From positions 106,298 to 170,297 of the forward strand of contig NZ_JQGK01000004.1 in assembly GCF_000743525.1 (NCBI RefSeq): a stretch of DNA of 64,000 nucleotides, given 5' to 3'. The DNA is from Sulfurospirillum sp. SCADC. GTDB lineage: Bacteria > Campylobacterota > Campylobacteria > Campylobacterales > Sulfurospirillaceae. Positions within the stretch are counted from its first letter, which is position 1, and each line of letters starts with the position of its first letter. Below the pieces are notes generated by a model. That model was not told where the DNA came from. It was given only the letters and a program-made list of their open reading frames with translations, and searched no databases. The translations under genes and the position numbers were made by a program. Positions 19,158 through 28,569 of this stretch are shown here, piece after piece.

Positions 19158-19949
19158 ATGGTAACCATGAAAGATCTATTAGAATGTGGTGTACACTTCG
19201 GACACCAAACACGACGTTGGAATCCAAAGATGAAAAAATTTATCTTTGGCGAGAGAAAAAACATCTACATCGTAGATTTACAAAAAACATTACGTTATTT
19301 TAGATACACGTACAATGTTGTTAAAGATGCAGCAGCAGAGGGCAAAACAATGCTTTTTGTTGGTACAAAAAAACAAGCAAGCCAAGCCATTAAAGAGTAC
19401 GCAGAAAAATGCGGTATGCCATATGTGAATCACAGATGGTTAGGCGGAATGTTGACTAACTACCAAACCATCAGACAATCAATCCGTAAACTTGACATCA
19501 TCGAGAAAATGGAAGAAGATGGACAAATTGACCTTCTGACTAAAAAAGAAGCGTTAATGCTTAGAAGAAAAAAAGAGAAACTTTTGGATTACCTTGGTGG
19601 TATCCGTAATATGAAAAACTTACCAGATATGATTTTTGTTATTGACACCGTCAAAGAAAAAATTGCCGTTCAAGAAGCAAGACGTCTTGGAATCACCGTT
19701 GTGGCTCCACTTGATACCAACTGTGATCCTGATGTTGTTGATCTTCCAATCCCAGGAAACGATGATGCGATTCGTTCAATCCAACTTTTCTGTAAAGAGA
19801 TGTGTGAAGCGATGACTGAGGGTTATGAAATCCGTTCAAAAGATGCTCCTGCAACTGAAGAAGTAGTAGAGATCAACGAAGATGAGAAAAAAGAGTTGAT
19901 CGCAGAAGTGGTCAGCGAAGCAGAATTTGCAGTAGAGGAAGGCGAATAA
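19158..19949 (+). CDS. rpsB: 30S ribosomal protein S2
   Basis: The 263-residue protein shows the S2 signatures [22 protein letters not shown] split across the start, the segment [13 protein letters not shown], and [25 protein letters not shown] 19158 follows AAGGAG at the right distance; an in-frame ATG 63 bases upstream lies in the leader. Its stop shares a base with the tsf ATG (TAATG). The acidic C-terminal tail is longer than in E. coli S2. Confidence 0.97.
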   Translation: MVTMKDLLECGVHFGHQTRRWNPKMKKFIFGERKNIYIVDLQKTLRYFRYTYNVVKDAAAEGKTMLFVGTKKQASQAIKEYAEKCGMPYVNHRWLGGMLTNYQTIRQSIRKLDIIEKMEEDGQIDLLTKKEALMLRRKKEKLLDYLGGIRNMKNLPDMIFVIDTVKEKIAVQEARRLGITVVAPLDTNCDPDVVDLPIPGNDDAIRSIQLFCKEMCEAMTEGYEIRSKDAPATEEVVEINEDEKKELIAEVVSEAEFAVEEGE

Positions 19950-21016
19950 TGGCTGAGATCACTGCTGCTTTAGTCAAAGAACTACGTGAGTCCACTGGGG
20001 CTGGTATGATGGACTGCAAAAAAGCACTGGTCGATACCGATGGTGATTTTGAAGCAGCAAAAGATCTTTTAAGAGAAAAAGGTCTTGGTAAAGCGGCTAA
20101 AAAAGCTGACAGACTTGCCAGTGAAGGTTTGGTCAACGTTTTTGTTGATCCAAGTCTTAAAATAGCAACCGTGAGTGAAATCAATGCTGAAACAGACTTC
20201 GTTGCAAAAAATGAAGGCTTTATCAATTTAACCAAAGATACAACGTCACATATTCAAACAACCAATGTTGAGACGGTTGAAGAGTTGATGAAAACAACCA
20301 TCAATGGTACAGTGTTTGAAGAGTATTTTGCAACCAAAGTTGCAACGATTGGTGAAAACCTTGTCGTTAGACGTTTTGCGACACTAAAAGCGGGTGCCAA
20401 TGGCGTTGTCAATGGCTATGTTCATTCAAACGGTCGTGTGGGAGTTTTAATTGCGGCTAATTGTGACAGCGAAAAAACAGCAGCGGCAGCGGGCGAATTT
20501 ATCCGTAACTTGTGTATGCACGCTGCGGCAATGAAACCTAGTTTTTTAAGCTACACAGAACTTGATGCTGAGTTTGTTGAAAAAGAGACCATTGGTATTA
20601 AAGCAGACATTGAAAAAGAGAATGAAGAGTTAGCACGGCTTAAAAAACCTCTTAAACGTATGCCACTTTTTGTTTCTCGTGTACAGTTAACCGATGCTGT
20701 TTTAGAGAATGCTAAAGCTGAGATGCAAGCAGAACTTAAAGCACAAGGTAAACCTGAGCAAATCTGGGATAAAATCATTCCTGGACAACTTGAGCGTTTT
20801 ATCGCTGATAACACTCAGCTTGACCAACAGTACACCCTTTTAAGTCAATTCTATGTTATGGATGATAAAAAAACCATTGCACAAGTGGTTGAAGAAAAAG
20901 CTAAAGAGCTTGGTGGTAAAATTGAGCTTGTAGGCTATGTTCGTTTTGAACTAGGCGAAGGCTTAGAAAAAAAAGCATGTGACTTTGCGAGCGAAGTTGC
21001 TGAGCAACTCAAATAA
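19949..21016 (+). CDS. tsf: Elongation factor Ts
   Basis: EF-Ts recycles EF-Tu by nucleotide exchange. The 355-residue protein begins with the UBA-like domain and signature LRESTGAGMMDCKKAL, then TDFVAKNEGF, the core domain with IGENLVVRRF, and the late DKIIPGQLERFIADNT. The length is usual for Campylobacterota, longer than the 283 residues of E. coli. It overlaps the stop of rpsB by one base. Confidence 0.97.
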   Translation: MAEITAALVKELRESTGAGMMDCKKALVDTDGDFEAAKDLLREKGLGKAAKKADRLASEGLVNVFVDPSLKIATVSEINAETDFVAKNEGFINLTKDTTSHIQTTNVETVEELMKTTINGTVFEEYFATKVATIGENLVVRRFATLKAGANGVVNGYVHSNGRVGVLIAANCDSEKTAAAAGEFIRNLCMHAAAMKPSFLSYTELDAEFVEKETIGIKADIEKENEELARLKKPLKRMPLFVSRVQLTDAVLENAKAEMQAELKAQGKPEQIWDKIIPGQLERFIADNTQLDQQYTLLSQFYVMDDKKTIAQVVEEKAKELGGKIELVGYVRFELGEGLEKKACDFASEVAEQLK

Positions 21017-21032
21017 ATCTAAAATTTTTCGT

Positions 21033-21054
21033 GGTGGAGAGGCAACTCTTCACC
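21033..21054 (+). terminator. Hairpin after tsf
   Basis: GGTGGAGAG pairs with CTCTTCACC (one wobble) around a GCAA tetraloop, 17 bases after the tsf stop, and is followed by a pyrimidine-rich stretch. It may reduce read-through into the ABC ATPase gene. Confidence 0.6.
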
Positions 21055-21074
21055 CTCTTTCTTGAAGGACATTG

Positions 21075-21719
21075 ATGTCTTTACTGCATGCACAAAATAT
21101 CTCTCACGCTTTTGATTATCTTCTGTTTGAAAATGTTGATTTTAGCCTCGCTCCGAAAGAATCGATGGCGATTTTAGGTGTCAGTGGCAGTGGAAAATCA
21201 ACCTTACTTCATATTTGCTCGACACTGCTTCAGCCCAATCAAGGCGAAGTCATTTTGTGCGATCATACTATTTACAGCGATAGTGATGATGCAAGATTAA
21301 AACTCAGACGTTACGATGTAGGGATAATTTTTCAGTCTCACTATCTTTTTAAAGGTTTTTTTGCCAATGAAAATGTGGAACTTGCCTCCTTTATCAGTGA
21401 TCAAGCAATTGACCCTAGCATGTTAGAGCGTTTAGGCATCAGCAACTTTATGCACTACCGTGTGGGTGATCTCTCAGGTGGTCAACAACAACGTGTCTCT
21501 ATAGCGCGTGTACTGGCGAAAAAACCCAAAATTATCTTTGCCGATGAGCCCACGGGAAACTTGGATGATAAAACTGCACAAGAGGTTATGAACGTTTTGT
21601 TTGAGTATATTGAAAAAGAGAATGCTGCCCTTCTTTTAGTCACTCATAATCATCAGTTAGCCAAACAATGCACCTACACCAGACATCTCCATGTGGATGG
21701 ACTCAAAGAGGAAGCATAA
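21075..21719 (+). CDS. ABC transporter ATP-binding protein, LolD-like
   Basis: The 214-residue ATPase has Walker A GVSGSGKSTLLH, Q-loop IFQSHYLFKGF, signature LSGGQQQRVSIARVLA, Walker B IIFADEPTGNLD and the H-loop LVTHN. These place it in the LolD/MacB/FtsE group. No permease gene is adjacent, so its partner is elsewhere. ATG 21075 is favoured over an in-frame TTG three bases upstream because of spacing to AAGGA. In C. jejuni, from memory, an equivalent gene sits between tsf and fliR. Confidence 0.88.
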   Translation: MSLLHAQNISHAFDYLLFENVDFSLAPKESMAILGVSGSGKSTLLHICSTLLQPNQGEVILCDHTIYSDSDDARLKLRRYDVGIIFQSHYLFKGFFANENVELASFISDQAIDPSMLERLGISNFMHYRVGDLSGGQQQRVSIARVLAKKPKIIFADEPTGNLDDKTAQEVMNVLFEYIEKENAALLLVTHNHQLAKQCTYTRHLHVDGLKEEA

Positions 21720-21720
21720 C

Positions 21721-22497
21721 GTGGAATCACTTGTTAAACTTTTTGGTGAAGGACAGGTTATTCTCTTTTTTCTTCTTTTTGCTCGTTTAAGTGGTCTTTT
21801 TGCTTTTTTCCCTTTTTTTTCTCATTCCAATATTCCACTGAGCATTAAATCAGGTATCACGTTTTTTATGGTTATTTTTTTATTTCCACTGCTTCCACCA
21901 GCCTTACATGTAAATGCAACACTGCTTACTCTTTCGTTGGCGATTGTAGGAGAACTTTTAATTGGTTTTGTAGCTGGGCTTTTTTTAACCATAACGATTT
22001 CCATTTTGCAGATGGCGGGAATGCAGATCTCCTTTGTGATGGGTTTTACGATGGCAAGTGTTGTGGATCCTCAAACGAGTACCTCGATTCCTCTCATATC
22101 CCAAATGCTCTCATTAATTGGTCTTATGGTTATTTTAGCGTTTAATGGGCATCATCAAATGCTCCTTTTTATCGCTGATTCTCTAACACTTTTGCCGCTA
22201 GGGAGTTTTTATCCACAAACCAATATTCTCGTCTATCTTCTCAAGGCGATGACAGGAATGTTTGTGTATGGGTTTATTCTCTCGTTTCCTGTGGTAGGCT
22301 TTTCGCTTCTTTTAGATGTTGTGTTTGGAATGCTGATGAAAACAATGCCTCAATTTAACCTTTTGGTGATTGGATTTCCTATTAAGATTATGGTTTCTTT
22401 AGTGGTCCTTGTTGCTATATTGGCATCGATGATGCTGCTCTTTAAGAAAGAATTTATCGAAGCGCTCAACCATTTGACCATTCTTTTCGTACGTTAA
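21721..22497 (+). CDS. fliR: Flagellar export protein FliR
   Basis: The 258-residue membrane protein has about six hydrophobic segments and family features such as FARLSGLFAFFPFFS, the E-rich GEGQ start, VGELLIGFVAGLFL, and GFTMASVVDPQTSTSIP. It is part of the FliP-FliQ-FliR gate of the flagellar type III export apparatus in the inner membrane. The start is GTG 21721, right after the stop of the ABC gene, with AGAGGA upstream. No other flagellar genes are nearby. A palindrome copy at 21904 is in frame (Leu-His-Val-Asn). Confidence 0.93.
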   Translation: MESLVKLFGEGQVILFFLLFARLSGLFAFFPFFSHSNIPLSIKSGITFFMVIFLFPLLPPALHVNATLLTLSLAIVGELLIGFVAGLFLTITISILQMAGMQISFVMGFTMASVVDPQTSTSIPLISQMLSLIGLMVILAFNGHHQMLLFIADSLTLLPLGSFYPQTNILVYLLKAMTGMFVYGFILSFPVVGFSLLLDVVFGMLMKTMPQFNLLVIGFPIKIMVSLVVLVAILASMMLLFKKEFIEALNHLTILFVR

Positions 22498-22557
22498 AGC
22501 AATCATAAATTTTTTTATACTACAATGAGTGTTAATAATTCTCATTCAGGAGTGAGC

Positions 22558-23985
22558 ATGCGCCTGTTACTACTCAATAATAATCCCGCTGTTTCAAGAT
22601 TGATCAAACTTAGTGCCGAAAAAGCAGGGTATGAGTTAGACGAGTTTGAAGATTACGGCTTAGTGCCACTCACTATGTATGATCTCATTTTAGTCGATAA
22701 TGAGCTCTACGATGAAAATGCTCTAGCAGGTCTACGGGAACATACAGACTGTGATTATGTCGTTTACATTTGCCAAAGAGGCTCCAAAAAACCTGAAGCT
22801 GTTAATGTTGTACTTGAAAAACCCTTTTTACCAACCGATTTTTTACTTCTTTTAGAGAAGATTAAAAATGTGATTGAAAGCCACAAAGCAGAAGAGGTCA
22901 AAGAAGATCCCGTAGCGGTCTCTTCTGGAGCAACCGATGCGTTTGATATTGATCAAATTGATACACTTGAGGGTGAAGAGGATATGCTACCTATTAACCT
23001 TCTGGAAGAGTATGACAATGACGTTAAAAAAGAGGAGTCAGACAATCAAAGCGACAGCTTTGATGACCTTGACGATCTTGACGATTTGAACGTAGACGAT
23101 CATGCGTTAGAAGATAGGGAATTTGACCTCGAAGACAAAGCATTGACACTTGAAGATACATTCTCCTTTGACACGGTTGATGCTTTGGATAAAGAAGAGG
23201 CTACGACACCTTTTGAAGATTTTGATTTTGAAGAAGAGCCGAGTGCTGCTACGTCATCTTTGGATGAAGAAGAGGATGAGAGTGTCGATGAAGAGGTGCA
23301 TAATCCTTCCGTTTTGGATAAAGATGATATTGATGAAGTGAAGCAACTGTTAGATGAAAGCGAAGAAGTAGAGGATGAAAAAGAGATTGACACATTGTCA
23401 CTAGAGGCTCTTGGTAGCCAAGAAGACGATGCCGGAACCTTCTTCTTGGATGAAGATGAGAAAGAAGAAGAACCTCTGGTGAAAGAGGAAGATTCTTTAG
23501 CGCTTGAAGCGGATGATATGTCGGATTTAACCTTTGAAGAGGTACCTCCCGTAGACGATGAGATGGAAGAAGATCCGGGAGAAGATGCGATTGCTGTAGA
23601 AGATCAAGAAGAGATTATTGATGATTTTGCAGAAGTGATTGAGGAAAAAATAGAAGAAGAGAAAGAACAAGCATTAGAAGAAGATGCGTTCCTTCCAAAT
23701 CTTGATAATGACCTTAGTGGCTTGGATGATGCGCTAGGAGAGATTGACTCTTTGGATGATCTGAATGAATCGATGCTCAAAGTGGCTTTTGGTGAAGAGG
23801 TTGAAGAAGAAGCTCCTGCTCGTGTCGCTGCTGCAGCTCCAAAAAGCCAAGATATTGAAGTGATTCGTGATGAGATTGAGAATAGCATTGCGCGCAGTAT
23901 CTCAAGTTTAGCACAAAGTGACATTTTACGTGAAGCGCTTAAGGGAATGCGTCTGAATATCTCCATTACCTTTGATGAGAAGTAG
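22558..23985 (+). CDS. Highly acidic protein with degenerate receiver-like N-terminus
   Basis: The 475-residue protein has three parts. Residues 1-105 resemble a CheY-like receiver fold (hydrophobic MRLLLLNNN, DLILVDNELYDE with an aspartate at the expected phospho-site region, and VVLEKPF with the conserved lysine-proline). Residues 120-420 are a low-complexity stretch of D and E. The last 45 residues form a basic/hydrophobic end, DIEVIRDEIENSIARSISS. ATG 22558 follows AGGAG; an in-frame ATG 33 bases upstream lacks one. An acidic protein in the same fliR-gmk gap occurs in C. jejuni (Cj1178c, from memory). Function unknown. Confidence 0.8.
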   Translation: MRLLLLNNNPAVSRLIKLSAEKAGYELDEFEDYGLVPLTMYDLILVDNELYDENALAGLREHTDCDYVVYICQRGSKKPEAVNVVLEKPFLPTDFLLLLEKIKNVIESHKAEEVKEDPVAVSSGATDAFDIDQIDTLEGEEDMLPINLLEEYDNDVKKEESDNQSDSFDDLDDLDDLNVDDHALEDREFDLEDKALTLEDTFSFDTVDALDKEEATTPFEDFDFEEEPSAATSSLDEEEDESVDEEVHNPSVLDKDDIDEVKQLLDESEEVEDEKEIDTLSLEALGSQEDDAGTFFLDEDEKEEEPLVKEEDSLALEADDMSDLTFEEVPPVDDEMEEDPGEDAIAVEDQEEIIDDFAEVIEEKIEEEKEQALEEDAFLPNLDNDLSGLDDALGEIDSLDDLNESMLKVAFGEEVEEEAPARVAAAAPKSQDIEVIRDEIENSIARSISSLAQSDILREALKGMRLNISITFDEK

Positions 23986-23987
23986 CC

Positions 23988-24602
23988 GTGAAGGGTAACC
24001 TTTTAGTCATTTCAGGACCGAGTGGCTCGGGGAAAAGCTCTTTAATGAAAGAGGTGCTTCAAGAGATTCCCGATGCGTACTTTTCAATTTCAAGCACAAC
24101 ACGCTCCATTCGTGAAGGGGAAAAAGATGGTGTTAATTACCACTTCATCTCCAAAGCGGAGTTTGAAAAAGATATAGATGAAGGGTTTTTCCTAGAGTGG
24201 GCAAAAGTGCATGATAACTACTATGGTACATCACTCAAGCCTATTTTAAAAGAGTTGCATGAAGGTAAACTGGTCATTTGCGATATTGATGTGCAAGGAC
24301 ATAAAATTGCACGGGAAAAATTTGGAAGCATTATCACCTCTGTTTTTATCACAACACCCGATCAAAAATCACTCAAAGAGCGTCTGATCAACCGTGGAAC
24401 TGATAGTGCAGAAGTGATTGAAAAGCGTTTAGATAATGCTGTTTCTGAGATGACACGTATTCGAGAATACGATTATCTTTTAATTAATGACGATTTTAAA
24501 ACCACGTTGCACGCATTGTTTGCCATTGCACATGCTTCACGAAAAAAAATGGCGTTAATGGATTTGGGTGAATTTATGAGTGCGTGGGCCAACATCGAAT
24601 AG
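23988..24602 (+). CDS. gmk: Guanylate kinase
   Basis: The enzyme phosphorylates GMP to GDP. The 204-residue protein shows P-loop ISGPSGSGKSSL, the GMP-binding SSTTRSIREGEKDGVNYHF, EWAKVHDNYYGTS, and DIDVQGHK. It starts at GTG 23988, two bases after the previous stop. Length is normal. Confidence 0.96.
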   Translation: MKGNLLVISGPSGSGKSSLMKEVLQEIPDAYFSISSTTRSIREGEKDGVNYHFISKAEFEKDIDEGFFLEWAKVHDNYYGTSLKPILKELHEGKLVICDIDVQGHKIAREKFGSIITSVFITTPDQKSLKERLINRGTDSAEVIEKRLDNAVSEMTRIREYDYLLINDDFKTTLHALFAIAHASRKKMALMDLGEFMSAWANIE

Positions 24603-24672
24603 ACTTTTTGTTTATCAAAAAATGGTACAATACCAATAACTATATATATCGTTATCAGACAAAGGAGAGAGT

Positions 24673-24915
24673 ATGGGTTCGTTTAGTATTTCACATTGGT
24701 TAGTCATCTTAGCAGTGGTTGTTTTGCTTTTTGGTGCAAAAAAAATACCAGAACTTGCTAAAGGTGTAGGTCAAGGTATTAAAGATTTTAAAAAAGCGAT
24801 TAAAGAAGATGAACAAGCAAAAACAACAGTCGATCAAGTAGAGACAAAACTTGAATCTGGTGCTACACCAACGGCTACAACATCAACACCCTCAGACGAA
24901 AAAAAGTCTGTATAA
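24673..24915 (+). CDS. tatA: Sec-independent translocase protein TatA
   Basis: The 80-residue protein has one N-terminal membrane helix, the [12 protein letters not shown] hinge, an amphipathic helix ([15 protein letters not shown]), and a flexible polar tail, as in TatA/E. It forms the pore for folded proteins with twin-arginine signals; the Rieske protein at 58658 is a probable substrate. AAGGAG lies before the ATG, and AT-rich sequence upstream may hold a promoter. Confidence 0.93.
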   Translation: MGSFSISHWLVILAVVVLLFGAKKIPELAKGVGQGIKDFKKAIKEDEQAKTTVDQVETKLESGATPTATTSTPSDEKKSV

Positions 24916-24924
24916 GGTTACGTA

Positions 24925-26511
24925 TTGAAAAAATCGGTTATTCGTGCTATTCAAGAAACATTACAAAGAGAGTTTGTTTTAGAGAAACCTACCAATCTCT
25001 CTTTTGGTCATTATGCAACCCCCATCGCTTTTTCGCTTGCGAAAGAGCTCAAAAAATCCCCGATTGCCATTGCAGAAGAGATTTGTGCCCAGTTTGATCT
25101 TGGTGATATTTTTCAAGAAGTAACCCCGATTAAAGGGTACATTAACTTCAAACTCAGTGAAAGCTTTTTGGATCAGTATGCCACATGGGTGATTCAAAAT
25201 GAGGCACTTTTTGGAAAAGACGATCAAACGGAGACGATACTGCTTGAGTATGTCAGTGCCAATCCAACAGGTCCCTTGCATATCGGTCATGCTAGAGGTG
25301 CCGTTTTTGGTGACGCTCTTGCACGCATTGGAAAACACTTAGGGTATAAGATTACCACAGAGTATTATGTCAACGATGCAGGGAATCAAGTGGATCTCTT
25401 GGGACTTTCTCTTTATCTCTCAGGGCGCGAGCACATTTTAGGCTTACATGTAAACTGGCCAGAAGAGTTTTATCGAGGTGAATACATCATTGATCTCGCC
25501 CATGTTGCCAAAACAGAGCTAGGCAGCACGATTTTTGAAGATGAAGCCAATATTAAAATGCTCTCCATCTGGGGCAAAGATAAGATGTTAGAATTGATTA
25601 AGTCCAATCTTGCTGATGTGGGCATTGAATTTGAACAATTTGTCAGCGAAAAATCTCTTTACGATAAATGGGATGAGAGCTTTGTTAAACTTCAAAAAAA
25701 TGACAAAACCTATGAAGAGGGTGCTAAAATCTGGATTCGCTCTACCGAACTAGGTGATGAAAAAGATCGTGTGGTGGTGAGAGAAGATGGCAGACCAACC
25801 TATCTTGCAGGGGATATTATCTACCACGATAACAAATTTCAACGAGGCTATGATCGCTACATCAATATCTGGGGTGCAGATCATCACGGGTATATTGCAC
25901 GGGTCAAAGCCGCGATTAACTTTTTAGGGTATGATGAGCAAAAGCTTGAGGTTTTGCTGGCTCAAATGGTCTCTCTGCTTAAAGGCGGTGAGCCGTATAA
26001 AATGAGCAAACGTGCGGGCAATTTTATTCTAATGAGTGATGTGGTTAGCGAAGTGGGAAGCGATGCCTTACGTTTTGTTTTCCTCAGTAAAAAATCGGAT
26101 ACACATCTTGAATTTGATGTGGATGTCTTTAAACAAGAAGACAGTAACAATCCTATTTTTTACATCAATTATGCCCATGCGCGCATCAATCAAATTTTTT
26201 CAAAAGCAGAAAAAACACTGGAAGATGTCCAAAATATCACGTTAGAAAATCTCAGCGAAGAGGCACACAATCTTCTCTTTAGCGCCCTTTTATTGCCTGA
26301 GGTGCTTGAAGATGCTTTTAACTCGCGTCAAGTACAAAAATTGACAGAATACCTTAAAAATTTAGCGGCAAGCTTGCATAAATTTTACAATGAAAACCGT
26401 GTTGTCGGTAGTGCGGATGAAGAAAAATTTCTCAAACTCTTCGCTGTTGTAGCCCTTTCACTCCGCGTAGGACTTAAACTGATAGGTATTAACGCCAAAG
26501 ATAAAATGTAA
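24925..26511 (+). CDS. argS: Arginyl-tRNA synthetase
   Basis: The 528-residue class I synthetase has the N-terminal Add1 domain, the HIGH motif in NPTGPLHIGHARG at about 110, the KMSK-type motif KMSKRAGN at about 360, and a C-terminal anticodon-binding helical domain. The start is TTG 24925, with TAAGG upstream; I see no better in-frame ATG that keeps the family N-terminus. A palindrome copy at 25444 encodes Leu-His-Val-Asn. Confidence 0.96.
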   Translation: MKKSVIRAIQETLQREFVLEKPTNLSFGHYATPIAFSLAKELKKSPIAIAEEICAQFDLGDIFQEVTPIKGYINFKLSESFLDQYATWVIQNEALFGKDDQTETILLEYVSANPTGPLHIGHARGAVFGDALARIGKHLGYKITTEYYVNDAGNQVDLLGLSLYLSGREHILGLHVNWPEEFYRGEYIIDLAHVAKTELGSTIFEDEANIKMLSIWGKDKMLELIKSNLADVGIEFEQFVSEKSLYDKWDESFVKLQKNDKTYEEGAKIWIRSTELGDEKDRVVVREDGRPTYLAGDIIYHDNKFQRGYDRYINIWGADHHGYIARVKAAINFLGYDEQKLEVLLAQMVSLLKGGEPYKMSKRAGNFILMSDVVSEVGSDALRFVFLSKKSDTHLEFDVDVFKQEDSNNPIFYINYAHARINQIFSKAEKTLEDVQNITLENLSEEAHNLLFSALLLPEVLEDAFNSRQVQKLTEYLKNLAASLHKFYNENRVVGSADEEKFLKLFAVVALSLRVGLKLIGINAKDKM

Positions 26512-26514
26512 CGT

Positions 26515-27348
26515 ATGCGTGTGAAACGATCGTTTATTATTTCTGCTCTAACACTGTGTCTTAAAAATCTAAAACTATTTTTAGTAGCCCTTCTTTTAGG
26601 AGGGTTATCCTACTCGTACGAAGTTTTCATCGCACGCGATACGATGAGCTTTCAAGGCATTCCTATTGCAACGCAAAACTCATCCTACACACGTATTTTT
26701 CGAAACAGTGCTTATATGGTCGGTTACTCTGATCTTAAAGGCAATCCTCTTTGGGTTGTTTATAAACTGACGCCTGCCGATGAAAATGCACCTCACCTTA
26801 AACGCCCTGATGGCTTTCATGCCGATTGGCGCAATGTAGGGTTGATCACTAGCAGTGATTATACGAACAGTGGTTACGATAGAGGTCATATGGCACCCAA
26901 CCATGCCATTGCGCTTCTGTATGGCAAAGAAGCGCAGTATGAGACCTTTTTGATGACCAACATTACCCCTCAAAAACCCTCTTTGAACCAAAAACTGTGG
27001 CAACAGTTAGAAGCAATGGAATTAGACACCTTTGCGCCGAAATTTAAAACGCTTTGGGTCTACACGGGTCCTTTGTTTGATCAAAAGGTTACGCGATTGA
27101 AAAGCTCGTATTGTGTAGAAATTCCTGATGCGTTTTACAAAATTTATGTGGGAATAAAAGAGAGTGGTGAGATCAAATCTTTAGCCTTGATTGTTCCTCA
27201 AAATGCAAAAGCCAATGATCGTTTGGAAAAATATGTGGTGAGTATCGATGAGGTGGAGCGTCGTAGTGGATTTGATTTTTTACATGAGTTGGATGACACG
27301 CTTGAAAATACACTTGAAAAAAAGATAGAGCTAAAGAGCTGGTTTTAA
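26515..27348 (+). CDS. DNA/RNA non-specific endonuclease (NucA/NUC family)
   Basis: The 277-residue protein has an N-terminal hydrophobic segment (about 18-35) that would act as a signal or anchor, and the NUC active-site block YDRGHMAPN with its catalytic histidine and a downstream LMTNITPQ asparagine region that binds the metal. Family members degrade DNA and RNA outside the cytoplasm. It begins three bases after argS. A TTTACATGTAAA copy starts two bases after the stop. Secreted nucleases of this family in Campylobacter can block natural transformation; whether this one does is not known. Confidence 0.88.
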   Translation: MRVKRSFIISALTLCLKNLKLFLVALLLGGLSYSYEVFIARDTMSFQGIPIATQNSSYTRIFRNSAYMVGYSDLKGNPLWVVYKLTPADENAPHLKRPDGFHADWRNVGLITSSDYTNSGYDRGHMAPNHAIALLYGKEAQYETFLMTNITPQKPSLNQKLWQQLEAMELDTFAPKFKTLWVYTGPLFDQKVTRLKSSYCVEIPDAFYKIYVGIKESGEIKSLALIVPQNAKANDRLEKYVVSIDEVERRSGFDFLHELDDTLENTLEKKIELKSWF

Positions 27349-27366
27349 TCTTTACATGTAAAGATT

Positions 27367-27785
27367 TTAGGCGTCGATGGTAGGGCTAGGTTTTGAGAAA
27401 AAGTGACCTTGCGCATACTCAATACCCAAGGTTTGAATCATCTCATAAATGGACGCATCACTGACATATTCAGCAATCACTTTAATCTGCGCTTCCTTCG
27501 CAAAAGCAACAATGTTTTTAACCAATAAAAACGAGATTTTATCGTCTAACACTTTTTGAATAATTGCGCCATCAATTTTAATATAATCGGTTTTAATCTC
27601 TGCAAGATAGATAAAATTGGAGCATCCGCTACCAAAATCATCAATGTAAATGGTATACCCGAACTCTTTAAGCATCAAAAGATTGTTTTTGGCATCTTCT
27701 CTGTTGGTAATATCTTCAGTTTCAATGATCTCTAGTTCGAGCCTTGAAGCAAAAAGCCACTGGTGGTTGTTTTTGAGCCTGTAAG
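27367..27785 (-). pseudogene. C-terminal remnant of an EAL-domain (c-di-GMP phosphodiesterase) gene
   Basis: The minus strand encodes the second half of an EAL domain: RLELEIIETEDITN, then YIDDFGSGCSNF, DYIKIDG, and IAEYVSDASI, YAQGHFFSKP. The DDFG and KIDG motifs are intact, but the EAL motif and everything before it are missing, and no start codon with a ribosome site precedes it. The fragment begins about where the TonB-receptor remnant ends and in another frame. I read this as the tail of a larger signalling gene left after a deletion. Confidence 0.75.
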
Positions 27786-28034
27786 AGAGTAGTTGGTAAG
27801 TCCTAATTGGTTGGTATTGACGTTAAAAAGAGGCAGCTCTTTTAAAATGTCATTGAGCTTGGTGTATTGCATGAGGCGGATCTCTTTTTGAGAATAAATT
27901 ACCACATGCCCGATCTTTTCATTGACTGTTTGTAACGAATTATCAGACGTTGCTTTGTACTCTTGCAAAAGTGCATCAAGTGAGTCAGAAAAGAGCAGAC
28001 TACTCAAGAGCCCAAGCAGTACAATAATCTTCAT
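27735..28034 (-). pseudogene. N-terminal remnant of a TonB-dependent receptor gene
   Basis: The reading frame starts at ATG 28034 with a signal peptide (MKIIVLLGLLSSLLFSDS) and runs through a receptor plug-domain start (VVIYSQKEIRLMQYTKLNDIL, TNYSLTGSKTTTSGF). It then stops a few codons later, inside the EAL fragment. A full receptor has 600 or more residues, so nearly all of it is lost. The Fur-family gene lies upstream in the same direction, which suits a former iron-uptake locus. A palindrome copy (28052) is just before the start. Confidence 0.75.
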
Positions 28035-28143
28035 GGTAGAGTCTGCAATCCTTACATGTAATATAAAATTGTTATTAGTGTATAGAAAAGAAAAGCTTAA
28101 TAATCTCTATGGAAGCAGTAAGGCGTAATCGAATTGTAATAGG

Positions 28144-28569
28144 CTATGGAAATGCCTTCACGGTTTTGGAAGCACATACTTTACATGTACCGTTCATGAC
28201 GATAAAACTATGGCTGATATGAAAGCCACTTTGCGAAACAATCGTTTCTAAAAGCGGTTTTGTCTCTATAAACAGATCTTCAACACTGCCACATTCTGAA
28301 CATAGAAGATGAATATGCGGTACTTTTTTGATCTCGTACTGCTGTTTTTGCTGTGGAAGTTTGACCTCTTCTAAAATGTGAAACGAGATAAGATCGTTGA
28401 TGTTTCGGTAAAGTGTTGCTTTAGACATCGTGGGGTATTTTTGAAAAATGGAGTCATAGAGTGTATCAATATCGACATGCCCAAACTGATCGATGGAATC
28501 TAAAATCGCAAGTCTTTGGTGCGTTGATTTGAGGTTGCTTGCTTTTAAGACCTCTTTAAACCGATCCAT
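28144..28569 (-). CDS. Fur-family transcriptional regulator (Fur/PerR type)
   Basis: The 141-residue protein has an N-terminal winged helix (TLYRNINDLISFHIL) and a C-terminal metal-binding dimerisation domain with HIHLLCSECGSVED and a second CKVC pair near the end, a structural zinc site. It is a metal- or peroxide-responsive repressor. The neighbour across the divergent promoter is cytochrome c peroxidase, which favours a PerR-like role, while the broken TonB receptor downstream would fit Fur; sequence alone does not settle this. A near-match of the palindrome lies in its last codons and another in the promoter. Confidence 0.85.
   Translation of the reverse strand: MDRFKEVLKASNLKSTHQRLAILDSIDQFGHVDIDTLYDSIFQKYPTMSKATLYRNINDLISFHILEEVKLPQQKQQYEIKKVPHIHLLCSECGSVEDLFIETKPLLETIVSQSGFHISHSFIVMNGTCKVCASKTVKAFP

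Noticed and set aside
22501..22557. Upstream start for the acidic protein
   Set aside because: The ATG at 22558 has AGGAG at the right distance; the upstream one does not.
23100..23966. Long serine-rich frames on the minus strand within the acidic gene
   Set aside because: They are the complement of GAA/GAT-rich codons and have no ribosome site or family match.
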